Below, piece after piece: positions 1 through 7,963 of a stretch of DNA of 64,000 nucleotides (position 1 is its first letter; every line of letters begins with the position of its first letter). The stretch lies in the NCBI GenBank assembly GCA_009926135.1, contig RFPL01000001.1:310001-374000 (forward strand), in the 5' to 3' direction. A program made the position numbers and the translations under genes. The stretch comes from Sphingomonadaceae bacterium (GTDB taxonomy: Bacteria; Pseudomonadota; Alphaproteobacteria; Sphingomonadales; Sphingomonadaceae). The notes under the pieces are model-generated. The model searched no databases. It saw only the letters and a list, made by a program, of their open reading frames with translations, and was not told the origin of the DNA.

Positions 1-360
1 CGCCCAGTCCATCAGCTTGCCGCCGATCCCCATGCCCGTCGCGTCGGGTGCGGTGTAGAGCTGTTTCAGCTCCATCACCCGTTCGCCTCGGGCATGGTCC
101 GGAAAGCCGCAGGTCAGCCCGACCTTGCAATAGCCCAGCAGCACCCCGTCACGCTCGGCCAGGCGATAGATCCGGTCGGGATTGGCCAGCTCTGCCGCAA
201 TCGCGGGCTCGGAGAGGCTTTCCGCAAGGAACGTGGCGAGGTCCGCTTCCGAATAGAGCGGCCCGAACTTGGCGACGAAGGAATCGATCGCCAACCGCGA
301 CAGGGCAGGCACGTCGGCTTCGGTGGCGGGGCGCAGGATCACAGGGATTTCGTCATGCAT
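1..360 (-). CDS. GNAT family N-acetyltransferase (3' end beyond window)
   Basis: The 120 visible codons begin at the ATG at 360 and run off the window edge, so the C-terminus is missing. The last visible residues contain TGMGIGGKL, the acetyl-CoA pyrophosphate-binding loop of GNAT motif A, preceded by an ELKQLYT strand typical of the family. The start codon lies inside the 3' end of the upstream acetyltransferase gene (22-base overlap), so the two are probably co-transcribed and translationally coupled. The substrate cannot be read from the sequence. GNAT membership is firm; anything more specific would be a guess. Confidence 0.8.
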   Translation of the reverse strand, partial: MHDEIPVILRPATEADVPALSRLAIDSFVAKFGPLYSEADLATFLAESLSEPAIAAELANPDRIYRLAERDGVLLGYCKVGLTCGFPDHARGERVMELKQLYTAPDATGMGIGGKLMDWA

Positions 361-818
361 ATCGAAAAGGCATCTTCGGTATAGTCCGCAAACGGCGGGC
401 ACTCGGCAAAGCCGTGGCTTTCATAGAGCCGCCGCGCGGGAAGGAAGGGTTCCGGCCGCCCGGTCTCCAGGCTGACCCGGCCATAGCCGCGCGCCTGCGC
501 CACGCCAAGCAGGTGCAGCAGGATCGCCTTGCCGGCGCCCCGCCCGCGATAGTCAGGATGGGCGCGCATGGATTTCAGCTCGCCGTGCCCGGCGCCAAGG
601 TGCTTGATCGCTCCGCAAGCCGCCAACCGCTCGCCGTCCCATGCGGAATAGAAGGTAACGTCGTCCTGCCGCAGCCGCTCGATCGGCATGGCGTGAACGC
701 TCTCGGGCGGTGACCACTGGTGCATCTCGTCGAGGTGCAGCCGCAGCAGCGTGGCGATCTCGGGACCGGTCAGGTCATCCTCGATGATGCAGTATTCTGG
801 CATCGGGGCATTCTGCAT
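339..818 (-). CDS. GNAT family N-acetyltransferase
   Basis: This protein of about 155-160 residues carries the GNAT acetyl-CoA loop RGRGAGKAIL after SMRAHPDY, followed by the motif-B segment RRLYESHGF. The reading frame is open to 947, but family similarity begins at MPEYCIIEDD. The likely starts are therefore ATG 818 or ATG 803; neither has a convincing Shine-Dalgarno sequence. Its 3' end overlaps the next acetyltransferase gene on the same strand. The N-terminal LLRLHLDEMHQWSP segment resembles small PhnO/YjgM-like acetyltransferases. The substrate is unknown. Confidence 0.8.
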   Translation of the reverse strand: MQNAPMPEYCIIEDDLTGPEIATLLRLHLDEMHQWSPPESVHAMPIERLRQDDVTFYSAWDGERLAACGAIKHLGAGHGELKSMRAHPDYRGRGAGKAILLHLLGVAQARGYGRVSLETGRPEPFLPARRLYESHGFAECPPFADYTEDAFSICMTKSL

Positions 819-1010
819 AAGGGCGATATGTGCGCAAGTGGGCGAATAAGTAGTTTCCCTTACGGAATCTTTGACTCTGTCAGGCGACCGTCCTAGCCTC
901 TTGCGCACTTGGTGCCGGTAAAAACCGGGTCGCCCGACTCCAGGCAAAGGTGGTGCGACAGAACCGGCAGGGGGTCGGCGCTGATCGCATCCTCAACAGG
1001 AGAGAAGCCC

Positions 1011-1460
1011 ATGAAGCTGATGCTCAAGGCGGTCGTTCTGGCCGCAACCCTGTCGTTCGCCTGCGCCACGCCGGCCTTCGCCGACGATCCATGGCCGAAC
1101 GAGGAGGGCGATTATGTCCAGGTCGGGATGATCTCGGTCGAAGATGGACATGACCTTGAATACATGACCCACATGGCCGGGCAGTGGCGCAAGGGCCAGG
1201 ACTTCGCCGTGGCCCAGGGCTGGATCACGAGCTACGAAATCCTCGCCAATGTGAACAAGCGTCCGGGTGAGCCCGACTATTATCTGATCACCCGCTTTCC
1301 GCGTTTTGCCGACAAGGCTGAATCGAAGAAGCGCGCCGATGCCTATGATGCCTACATGAAGCAGACCGTGGCCGAATTGCAGGCTGGTTCTGCCAACCGG
1401 GCGAAGTACCGCACCGTCATGGGCAGTCAGCTGCTCCAGGCGCTGGTCTGGAAGAAGTAG
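1011..1460 (+). CDS. Small secreted protein of unknown function
   Basis: The protein has 149 residues. It starts at the ATG at 1011, eight or so bases after an AGGAGAG ribosome binding site at 998-1004. A typical Sec signal peptide (basic MKLMLK, a hydrophobic core, then TPAFA-DD) predicts cleavage near residue 23 and periplasmic export. The mature part contains DYVQVGMISVEDGHDLEYMTHM and a later YYLITRFPRF strand, which could form a dimeric alpha/beta-barrel-like fold, but I do not recognise a named family. It stands alone on this strand and is followed by a hairpin terminator at 1472-1504. Confidence 0.75.
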   Translation: MKLMLKAVVLAATLSFACATPAFADDPWPNEEGDYVQVGMISVEDGHDLEYMTHMAGQWRKGQDFAVAQGWITSYEILANVNKRPGEPDYYLITRFPRFADKAESKKRADAYDAYMKQTVAELQAGSANRAKYRTVMGSQLLQALVWKK

Positions 1461-1471
1461 CCATCAAAGGA

Positions 1472-1504
1472 CCGGGCGGTGCAGCAGCGCCGCCCGGACT
1501 TTTA
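1472..1504 (+). terminator. Rho-independent terminator after the secreted protein gene
   Basis: An 11-base-pair stem (CCGGGCGGTGC at 1472-1482 with GCGCCGCCCGG at 1487-1497, including one G-T pair) closes an AGCA loop and is followed by ACTTTTA. It sits between the convergent secreted protein gene and pheA, and the short T-run lies on the plus strand. The stem is equally stable for the opposite strand, so it may act in both directions. Confidence 0.7.
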
Positions 1505-2398
1505 CTGGCCGCGCGGGCGACCCTGCGGGTAGGTGCCGAGGATCAGCAGCTCCTTGCAGTGGAAGGCCAGTTCCTCCAGCGCGCGGTCCACCGCCGGATC
1601 GCCCGGCGCACCCACGATATCGGCGTAGAACCGCGTCGCGGCAAAGCTGGCGCCGCGCTGGTAACTTTCCAGCTTGGTCATGTTGACACCGTTGGTGGCG
1701 AAGCCGCCCAGCGCCTTGTAGAGCGCGGCCGGGATGTTCTTCACCTCGAACACGAAGGTGGTCATCGTGACCGTGCCGGCGAGGCTGGCCGGATCGAGCG
1801 GCTGGCGTGACAGCACCACAAACCGCGTCATGTTGTCGGCCGCGTCCTCGACGTTCTCGGCGATGATCTTCAGGCCATAAAGCTCGGCGGCGATCTTCGG
1901 CGCGATCGCGCAGGCCTCGGGATCGCCCTGTTCGGCAACGAAGGCGGCGGCCCCGGCGGTATCGGCATAGGCCAGCGGCACGATCCCCCGCTCGCGCAGG
2001 AAGAAGCGCGACTGGCCCAGGGCCTGCGGATGCGAATAGGCCGCCTTGAACGGACCATCGCTCAGCGCCATCAGGTCATGGTGGATCGACATGAAGTGTT
2101 CGCCCACAATGGCGAGACCGCTTTCGGGCAGCAGGAAGTGGATGTCAGCCACGCGGCCATGCTGCGAATTCTCGATCGGGATGATCGCGCGGCCCGCGCG
2201 GCCATCCTTCACCGCTTCCAGCGCGTCCTCGAAGCTGAAGCACGGCAGCGGCAGGCAATACGGCGCATATTCGGTCGCGGCGCGGTGGCCGTTGCAGCCG
2301 GGCGCGCCCTGGAACGAGACGGCGCGGGCCGGATCGGCCGCAGCAGCGCGGACCATTTCCTCGACACGGGCGAGCGCGGGGGCGGGATAGGAATGCAT
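1502..2398 (-). CDS. pheA: Prephenate dehydratase
   Basis: This monofunctional enzyme of 298 residues converts prephenate to phenylpyruvate, the committed step to phenylalanine. The catalytic TRF motif is at residues 191-193 within DNMTRFVVLSR. Two periplasmic-binding-like lobes precede it (IPIENSQHGRV near 74-83). A C-terminal ACT regulatory domain (about 211-290) has GVNMTKLESYQ, where feedback-controlled enzymes bind phenylalanine. There is no chorismate mutase domain. The gene starts 9 bases after crtB and is probably the last gene of the carotenoid operon, although it has no obvious role in carotenoid synthesis. Confidence 0.95.
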   Translation of the reverse strand: MHSYPAPALARVEEMVRAAAADPARAVSFQGAPGCNGHRAATEYAPYCLPLPCFSFEDALEAVKDGRAGRAIIPIENSQHGRVADIHFLLPESGLAIVGEHFMSIHHDLMALSDGPFKAAYSHPQALGQSRFFLRERGIVPLAYADTAGAAAFVAEQGDPEACAIAPKIAAELYGLKIIAENVEDAADNMTRFVVLSRQPLDPASLAGTVTMTTFVFEVKNIPAALYKALGGFATNGVNMTKLESYQRGASFAATRFYADIVGAPGDPAVDRALEELAFHCKELLILGTYPQGRPRGQ

Positions 2399-2407
2399 TT
2401 CCGGCCC

Positions 2408-3364
2408 CTAGGCGGCGCGGGCGCGCTCTGCAAGCTGGCGTCGTCCAAGCTCCGGACGGGCAGTGGTGCGCGGCGGCGGAGTGGCCGCTTCCCACAGGGC
2501 GTGGGCCACGTGCCACAGCTTGCGGCCCGCCGAGGTGTGGATGCGGTGGTCCCAGGCGCGTTCTCCGGCCGCATCGACGGCGCGGGCAATGTCGCCATAG
2601 ATCCCGGCTGCGGCCAGCACGGCCCAGCGCTGGCGGAAGGCCAGCCGCCCTGCGCCGATCCGGGCCGAAGCCTCATAGGCCGCTTCCATCTCACACATCC
2701 GGCGGACCAGGGCCGCCAGCTGGCGGCGGAAACGCGGCTTCATCTGCTCGCCAGGGGGAATATCGGCCTCGACCAGCCATTCGAGCGGCAGGTAGCAGCG
2801 GTCAGCGGCATCGTCTTCGTCGAGGTCGCGGGCGATATTGGCGAGCTGGAAGGCGAGGCCCAAGTCACAGGCGCGGTCGAGCGTGTCTTCGTCTTCCGGG
2901 GCAACGCCCATGACGACCGCCATCATCACACCGACCGCCCCAGCGACGTGATAGCAGTATTGCAGCAGGTCGGCTTCGGTCCGTGGGCGCCAGTCGGCCG
3001 CGTCAAGCGCGAAGCCGGCGATCACGTCATCGGCCATGGCGGCAGTGATTCCGCATTCGCGCGCGACCAGGCCGAAGGCATCGAACGAGGGATCGCCAGC
3101 AGGTTCGCCAGCAAGTGCCCTCGCGGTCAGCTCGCGGATCGTGGCCAGGCGGGCTTCTGCCCCGGCCTGTTCACCTAGGGTGCCGCCGTAATCCTGGTTA
3201 TCGGCCAGGTCATCGCAGCGCCGGCACCAGGCATAGAGCAGCCAGACCCGCTCGCGCGTCGGCGTATCGAACAGGCGGCTGGCCATGGCGAAACTCTTTG
3301 AGCCGCGCATGATTGACTGGCGGGCATGGGCAAGCAGTGTGGCGCGGTCCGGCGCCGCCGTCAC
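2408..3364 (-). CDS. crtB: Phytoene synthase
   Basis: The product, 318 residues long, joins two geranylgeranyl diphosphates into phytoene, the first committed carotenoid step. Both aspartate-rich Mg-diphosphate motifs of the squalene/phytoene synthase family are visible: DDLAD at 51-55 and the segment from QLANIARD to DEDD at 173-185. Its ATG overlaps the stop of the LOG-family gene by four bases (ATGA), so it is translationally coupled. Together with crtI and crtY it gives a route to beta-carotene. No crtE or hydroxylase gene (crtZ, crtG) is in this window. Confidence 0.95.
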   Translation of the reverse strand: MTAAPDRATLLAHARQSIMRGSKSFAMASRLFDTPTRERVWLLYAWCRRCDDLADNQDYGGTLGEQAGAEARLATIRELTARALAGEPAGDPSFDAFGLVARECGITAAMADDVIAGFALDAADWRPRTEADLLQYCYHVAGAVGVMMAVVMGVAPEDEDTLDRACDLGLAFQLANIARDLDEDDAADRCYLPLEWLVEADIPPGEQMKPRFRRQLAALVRRMCEMEAAYEASARIGAGRLAFRQRWAVLAAAGIYGDIARAVDAAGERAWDHRIHTSAGRKLWHVAHALWEAATPPPRTTARPELGRRQLAERARAA

Positions 3365-3942
3365 AGATCGCTCGACTTCATCGCGAAGATCGGCGTGTGC
3401 GGCTCATGCGCCACCATCCGGGTCAGCAGCAGGTCGAGTTCGGGTTCGGCGATGATGATCCCGGCATGGGCCGGGCGGATGAAGCCCACCGCGATCATGT
3501 GGTGGTTGAAGGCCAGCAGCTGGTCATAGAACCCGAAGGCATTCAGCAGGCCGACCGGCTTGGCGTGATAGCCCAGCTGCGCCCAGGATACCGCCTCCCA
3601 CAGCTCGTCCATCGTGCCGACCCCGCCGGGGATCGTCAGGAAGCCGTCGGACAGGTTGGTAAAGGCCAGCTTGCGCTCATGCATGCCGGACACGACCTGC
3701 AGCTCGGTGCAGCCGCGGTGCGCCACTTCGGAATTGACCAGGGCTTCGGGGATCACGCCGATCACCTCGCCGCCGGCGGCCAGCGCGCTATCCGCCACCG
3801 CGCCCATCAGGCCAAGCTTGCCGCCGCCATAGACCACGCCGATGCCGCGTTCTGCCAGGGTGCGGCCGACCTCGCTGGCGAGTGCGATATAGCGCGGATC
3901 TTCCGGAGAGGCTGAACCGCAGTAAACGGCCAGGCGCTTCAC
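3361..3942 (-). CDS. LOG family / TIGR00730 Rossmann-fold nucleotide phosphoribohydrolase
   Basis: The protein has 193 residues, the usual size for the LOG (LONELY GUY) family. These enzymes hydrolyse nucleoside 5'-monophosphates, including cytokinin riboside monophosphates, to free base and ribose phosphate. The diagnostic PGGVGTMDE motif is at residues 105-113, and an N-terminal VYCGSAS and YGGGKLGLMG form the nucleotide pocket. It overlaps crtI upstream and crtB downstream by four bases each (ATGA), so it is embedded in the carotenoid operon and translated with it. The family call is firm; the physiological substrate and any link to pigment synthesis are unknown. Confidence 0.9.
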   Translation of the reverse strand: MKRLAVYCGSASPEDPRYIALASEVGRTLAERGIGVVYGGGKLGLMGAVADSALAAGGEVIGVIPEALVNSEVAHRGCTELQVVSGMHERKLAFTNLSDGFLTIPGGVGTMDELWEAVSWAQLGYHAKPVGLLNAFGFYDQLLAFNHHMIAVGFIRPAHAGIIIAEPELDLLLTRMVAHEPHTPIFAMKSSDL

Positions 3943-5468
3943 CGCAGATCCTCCAGCATCAGCTTGGCGGTAGCCTTGGCGCTGCCGACCACGCCGGGGA
4001 TGCCCGCGCCGGGGTGCGTGCCGGCGCCCACCAGGTAAAGGTTGCCGACCTTGTCATCGCGGTTGTGCCCGCGGAACCAGGCGCTCTGCGTCAGGATCGG
4101 TTCAAGGCTGAAGGCGCTGCCGAGGTAAGCGTTGAGATCCAGCGCGAAGTCGCGCGGGGCATAGTGGAACTTGGTCACGATCCGGTCGTGGATGTCCGGG
4201 ATCAGGCGGCGGCCGACCTCGTCGAGAATGCGCTTCTCGATCATCGGGCCAACGGTTTCCCAGTCGATCGGCAGCTTGCCCTGGTTGGCCACCGGGATCA
4301 GCGCGTAGAAGGTGCTCTTGCCCGGCGGGGCAACCGATGGATCGGTGACCGAGGGGTGGTGCAGGTAGATCGAGAAGTCCTGCGGCAGCACCCCGTGCTC
4401 ATAGATATCGTCGAGCAGGCCTTTGTAGCGCGGCCCGAACAGGATCATGTGGTGCGGGATACCGGGCCAGGTGCCTTCCAGCCCGAAATGGACCACGAAC
4501 AGGCTGGGCGAGAACCGCTTGCGGGCAAGCTTGCGCGCCATTTGCGGACCGCGCGGGCTTTCGGACAGCAGGTCGCGGTAGGAATGCATGATGTCGGCGT
4601 TGCTGGCGACCGCATCGAAACGTTCGGTCCAGCCGCTCTGGCATTCGACCTCAGTAGCCTTGTTGCCCAGGGTGTGGATCTGGACCACCGGATCGTGCAG
4701 CCGGATCGTGCCGCCCAACCGCTCGAAATGCTTGACCATCGCGGCGATCAGCTGGTTGGTTCCGCCCTTGGACCACCAGACGCCGCCGTCCTTTTCCAGC
4801 TTGTGGATCAGGGCATAGATCGCGCTGGTAGTCATCGGATTGCCGCCGACCAGCAGGGTATGGAAAGTCAGCGCCTCGCGCAGTTTCTCGCTCTTGATGA
4901 AGCTTGAAACCATCGAATAGACCGAGCGCCAGGCCTGATACTTCGCCAGCGCCGGGGCAGCCTTGATCATCGAGGCGAAGTCCAGGAAGGGAACGTGGCC
5001 CAGCTTGACGTAGCCTTCCTCAAACACCCCGGCCGCGTATTGCAGGAATTCCTCGTAACCGGGCAGGTCACCGGGGGCGACGCGGCCAATCTCGCGGGCC
5101 AGGCCGGCCACGTCGTTCGAATAGTCGAAGTTGGTGCCGTCAGGCCAGTTGAGCCGGTAGAACGGCATCACCGGCATCAGCGTGACGTCTTCGGCCATGT
5201 CGTGCCCGGTCAGGGCCCACAGTTCCTGCAGGCAGGGCGGGTCGGTGATCACGGTCGGCCCGGCATCGAAGGTGAAGCCGTCCTTTTCCCAGAAGTAACC
5301 GCGCCCACCGGGCTTGTCGCGGGCTTCGACGATCACAGTTTCGATGCCGGCCGATTGCAGGCGGATCGCCAGGGCCAGCCCGCCAAAGCCCGCGCCGATC
5401 ACGCAGGCGCGCTTGCCAGTGGGGACGGGGAGAGTGGGAACGGCGGGAACTGCAGCTGTCATCGTCAT
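3939..5468 (-). CDS. crtI: Phytoene desaturase
   Basis: This 509-residue FAD-dependent bacterial CrtI converts phytoene to lycopene by successive desaturations. The dinucleotide-binding motif VIGAGFGG (residues 23-30) is followed by the beta2 end VEARDKPGGRG. The C-terminal flavin motif is GNLYLVGAGTHPGAGIPGVV, the carotenoid desaturase signature. The gene overlaps crtY upstream and the LOG gene downstream by ATGA junctions. Length and motifs fit the CrtI family; CrtD or CrtN-type activity is less likely given crtB and crtY as neighbours. Confidence 0.95.
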   Translation of the reverse strand: MTMTAAVPAVPTLPVPTGKRACVIGAGFGGLALAIRLQSAGIETVIVEARDKPGGRGYFWEKDGFTFDAGPTVITDPPCLQELWALTGHDMAEDVTLMPVMPFYRLNWPDGTNFDYSNDVAGLAREIGRVAPGDLPGYEEFLQYAAGVFEEGYVKLGHVPFLDFASMIKAAPALAKYQAWRSVYSMVSSFIKSEKLREALTFHTLLVGGNPMTTSAIYALIHKLEKDGGVWWSKGGTNQLIAAMVKHFERLGGTIRLHDPVVQIHTLGNKATEVECQSGWTERFDAVASNADIMHSYRDLLSESPRGPQMARKLARKRFSPSLFVVHFGLEGTWPGIPHHMILFGPRYKGLLDDIYEHGVLPQDFSIYLHHPSVTDPSVAPPGKSTFYALIPVANQGKLPIDWETVGPMIEKRILDEVGRRLIPDIHDRIVTKFHYAPRDFALDLNAYLGSAFSLEPILTQSAWFRGHNRDDKVGNLYLVGAGTHPGAGIPGVVGSAKATAKLMLEDLR

Positions 5469-6646
5469 GCTCTTTCGGCCATCGGCGCGCCGGACGCAAG
5501 CAAAGCGCGCATCGCGCCCAGGACCGGCACCGGGGGTTTGCCCACCAGCACCAGGGCCTTGTCAGCCAGGCTGGAACGGGCCGCATAGAACCGCTCGACC
5601 GTCGGTTCGGGCAGGCGGTAGAAACGTTCGAAAATGCGGTAGCGCTGGTCAGGATCGCCGGCGCCGAACAGCATCGTGCCGAGCGTGCGGTAGAACCCGG
5701 TGCGGGCCCAGTGACGGGCTGCTTCGCCTTCCAGCAGCGCGGCCAGCTGCTCGCCGGGCAAGTTAGCTTCCCGCGCGATCAGCAGCGCGGTAGCGGCAGC
5801 CTGCGGCAGGGTATAGCTGGTCAGCGGATGGAGGAACCCGGCCCGCGCCCCGGCCCGCGCCACGCCGTGCACGCGCAGACCTTGCTGCCAGGCCTTGAAC
5901 CGCCCGCCGGTCACCACGGGCAGCACCCCGGTTTCATGGTGCAGCAGCTCGCCGTGCCAGCCGCGCTCGGCGCAATAGGCATCGATCCGGCCGGACAGCG
6001 CGCGGCGATCCAGCTCCGGACTATCGGCGTAATAGGTATCCTCGACGAACAACTCGTCATGGGCCAGCGGCAGGACATAGACGAAGCGATAGGCGCCGTG
6101 CTGGGTAACGCGGGCGTCCATGATGATCGGCCGGGTCAGGCCATGCGGCGCGGAAGTGCGCAGGTGGCGGCCCATGAAGACTTGCCAGCCGCCGGTCAGG
6201 TAATGGCTGGGCTCAAAGCCGCGGCAGTCGATCACAGTGCGCGCAGAAATCCGCTCGCCGCTCTTGAGGACCAGGCCTTCGGCGCCGAGGGTCGATACGG
6301 CAGCGTTGCAGCGGATCGATCCGGGCGCCAGCTCGCGTGCCAGGGCGGCGGCAAAGTCGGTTGAGGCAAGCGAGCGATAGGGCGTGCTGAGCGTGCGCGC
6401 ATGAGCGGGGAAGGCTACGTCATAGCCCTCATCCCACCGCGCGGTGCGCATGGTGGAGAGCAGGCTGGTCGCTTCGGCGCCAAGATCGCTGGCAAACCAC
6501 GACCAGCGGTGATTGCCGCCCGGCGTCTCGCCCGCCTCAAGCAGCACGACATCCAGCTCGGGCCGGGCGCGGCGCAGGGCGAGCGCGATCAGCCCGCCGG
6601 AGAGTCCTCCTCCGGCAATAGCGATATCGTGGCGGCGACCGGTCAT
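5465..6646 (-). CDS. crtY: Lycopene beta-cyclase
   Basis: The product, about 393 residues, cyclises both ends of lycopene to give beta-carotene. It opens with an FAD/NAD-type nucleotide motif AGGGLSGG (11-18) and the second beta strand LLEAGETPGGNHRWSWF. The frame is open to 6682, but similarity starts at MTGRRHD (ATG 6646); no strong ribosome binding site distinguishes the two. It is the first gene of the crt group, 54 bases after ppa on the same strand, and its stop overlaps the crtI start by ATGA. The family call is firm. Confidence 0.93.
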   Translation of the reverse strand: MTGRRHDIAIAGGGLSGGLIALALRRARPELDVVLLEAGETPGGNHRWSWFASDLGAEATSLLSTMRTARWDEGYDVAFPAHARTLSTPYRSLASTDFAAALARELAPGSIRCNAAVSTLGAEGLVLKSGERISARTVIDCRGFEPSHYLTGGWQVFMGRHLRTSAPHGLTRPIIMDARVTQHGAYRFVYVLPLAHDELFVEDTYYADSPELDRRALSGRIDAYCAERGWHGELLHHETGVLPVVTGGRFKAWQQGLRVHGVARAGARAGFLHPLTSYTLPQAAATALLIAREANLPGEQLAALLEGEAARHWARTGFYRTLGTMLFGAGDPDQRYRIFERFYRLPEPTVERFYAARSSLADKALVLVGKPPVPVLGAMRALLASGAPMAERA

Positions 6647-6700
6647 TGGCCGCGCTTGTAGCGGCGCGGCCCGGCGGTGCAACTGGGCTTTAGGTGGGCT

Positions 6701-7240
6701 TCAGGCGTGCTTGGTGCCGACGGCGCGCTCCAGCGCCTCGACGATCAGCTGCTTGGCCTTGTCGACATTGCCCCAGCCCTTGATCTTGACCCACTTGCCG
6801 GGCTCCAGATCCTTGTAGTGCTGGAAGAAGTGCTCGATCTGCTGGGTCACGATCGGCGGCAGGTCATCATGGCCGGCCACTTCGCGGTAATAGGGGAAGG
6901 TCGAATCGAGCGGCACGCAGACCAGCTTTTCATCGCCGCCCTTGTCGTCTTCCATCAGCAGCACGCCGACCGGGCGCACCTTGATCACTGCCCCGGCCAG
7001 AATTGGCGAACGGGCGACCACCAACGCATCCAGCGGATCGCCATCTTCGCCCAGGGTATGAGGGACAAAGCCATAGTTGGCCGGATAGCGCATGGGCGTG
7101 TGGAGGATGCGATCGACGAACAGCGCGCCGCTGGCCTTGTCGAATTCGTACTTCACGGGTTCGCCGCCGATCGGCACTTCGATCAGGACGTTGAGTTCGT
7201 GGGGCGGATTGTCGCCGGCGGGGATAAGATCGATACGCAT
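6701..7240 (-). CDS. ppa: Inorganic pyrophosphatase
   Basis: The product is a family I soluble pyrophosphatase of 179 residues that hydrolyses PPi to phosphate and drives biosynthetic reactions. The active-site signature EDGDPLDALVV and the upstream YPANYGFVPHT are intact. I chose MRIDLIPAG (ATG 7240) over an open frame to 7276. It lies immediately upstream of crtY on the same strand. Phytoene synthesis releases PPi, but this housekeeping enzyme needs no functional link to explain its position. Confidence 0.95.
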   Translation of the reverse strand: MRIDLIPAGDNPPHELNVLIEVPIGGEPVKYEFDKASGALFVDRILHTPMRYPANYGFVPHTLGEDGDPLDALVVARSPILAGAVIKVRPVGVLLMEDDKGGDEKLVCVPLDSTFPYYREVAGHDDLPPIVTQQIEHFFQHYKDLEPGKWVKIKGWGNVDKAKQLIVEALERAVGTKHA

Positions 7241-7305
7241 GGCCGCGCCCTTAGCCGGGGCAATGCTGCGCTGCAACAGGGGCGAGCGCCGGACCGGGTG
7301 GAAAA

Positions 7306-7962
7306 TCAGCCCAGCGCGTTGATGGTGAAGGCGATCACGCCGATGTTGAACACGAACGAGGCCAGGCTCTGCACCAGCACCAGGCGGCGAACCGATGGGG
7401 CGGTAACCTGCACATCGGAAGTCTGGAAGGTCATGCCCAGCGTGAAGGCAAAATAGGCAAAGTCGCTGTAATCGGGGTTGCGCGTGCCAGGGAATTCGAT
7501 CCCGCCGCGGTGATCGTCCTTCGCATCACTGCCGAAGTAATAGCTGTGCGCATAGTGCAGCGCATAGACCGAATTGGCGAAGAGCCAGGCCAGCACCAGA
7601 GTGACAAGCAGCTTCCCCATCGCCAGCGGGTCGCCGCCGCGCGCCGCCGTCAGCTCACCCGAAATGGACGCCATCACGACCAATGCAAGCAGGGTGGATA
7701 CCACCACGATCAAGGTGCGGTTGGCATCGTTCTCGTCAGCATGGCGGCGCATCTCGGCGACGGGAAAATCCCGCAGCAGCGGTATGAGCGAAAGCAGAAA
7801 CAGCGCCGCAGCAAGATCGAAACCCATCGCCAGCGCATCCTGCCAGGGCGCGACCGGGTCGATCCAGCGCCACAGCGCCGCACCCAGGGGCAGCAGCAGG
7901 GCAAAGGCGATGAAACGGGGCGGGGCCAGCCGGTTGCCGAGAGTCTTGGCTGGCCCAGTCAT
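7306..7962 (-). CDS. DUF1345 family membrane protein
   Basis: This integral membrane protein has 218 residues and about four to five hydrophobic segments (near 15-33, 43-63, 83-105, 115-137 and 193-215). It carries the DUF1345 signature near the C-terminus, GTRNPDYSDFAYFAFTLGMTFQTSDV, which resembles the selectivity-loop region of small channel-like proteins. Function is not established for the family. It starts one base after the M61 peptidase stop codon, so the two are co-transcribed, and ppa follows on the same strand. Confidence 0.85.
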   Translation of the reverse strand: MTGPAKTLGNRLAPPRFIAFALLLPLGAALWRWIDPVAPWQDALAMGFDLAAALFLLSLIPLLRDFPVAEMRRHADENDANRTLIVVVSTLLALVVMASISGELTAARGGDPLAMGKLLVTLVLAWLFANSVYALHYAHSYYFGSDAKDDHRGGIEFPGTRNPDYSDFAYFAFTLGMTFQTSDVQVTAPSVRRLVLVQSLASFVFNIGVIAFTINALG

Positions 7963-7963
7963 G

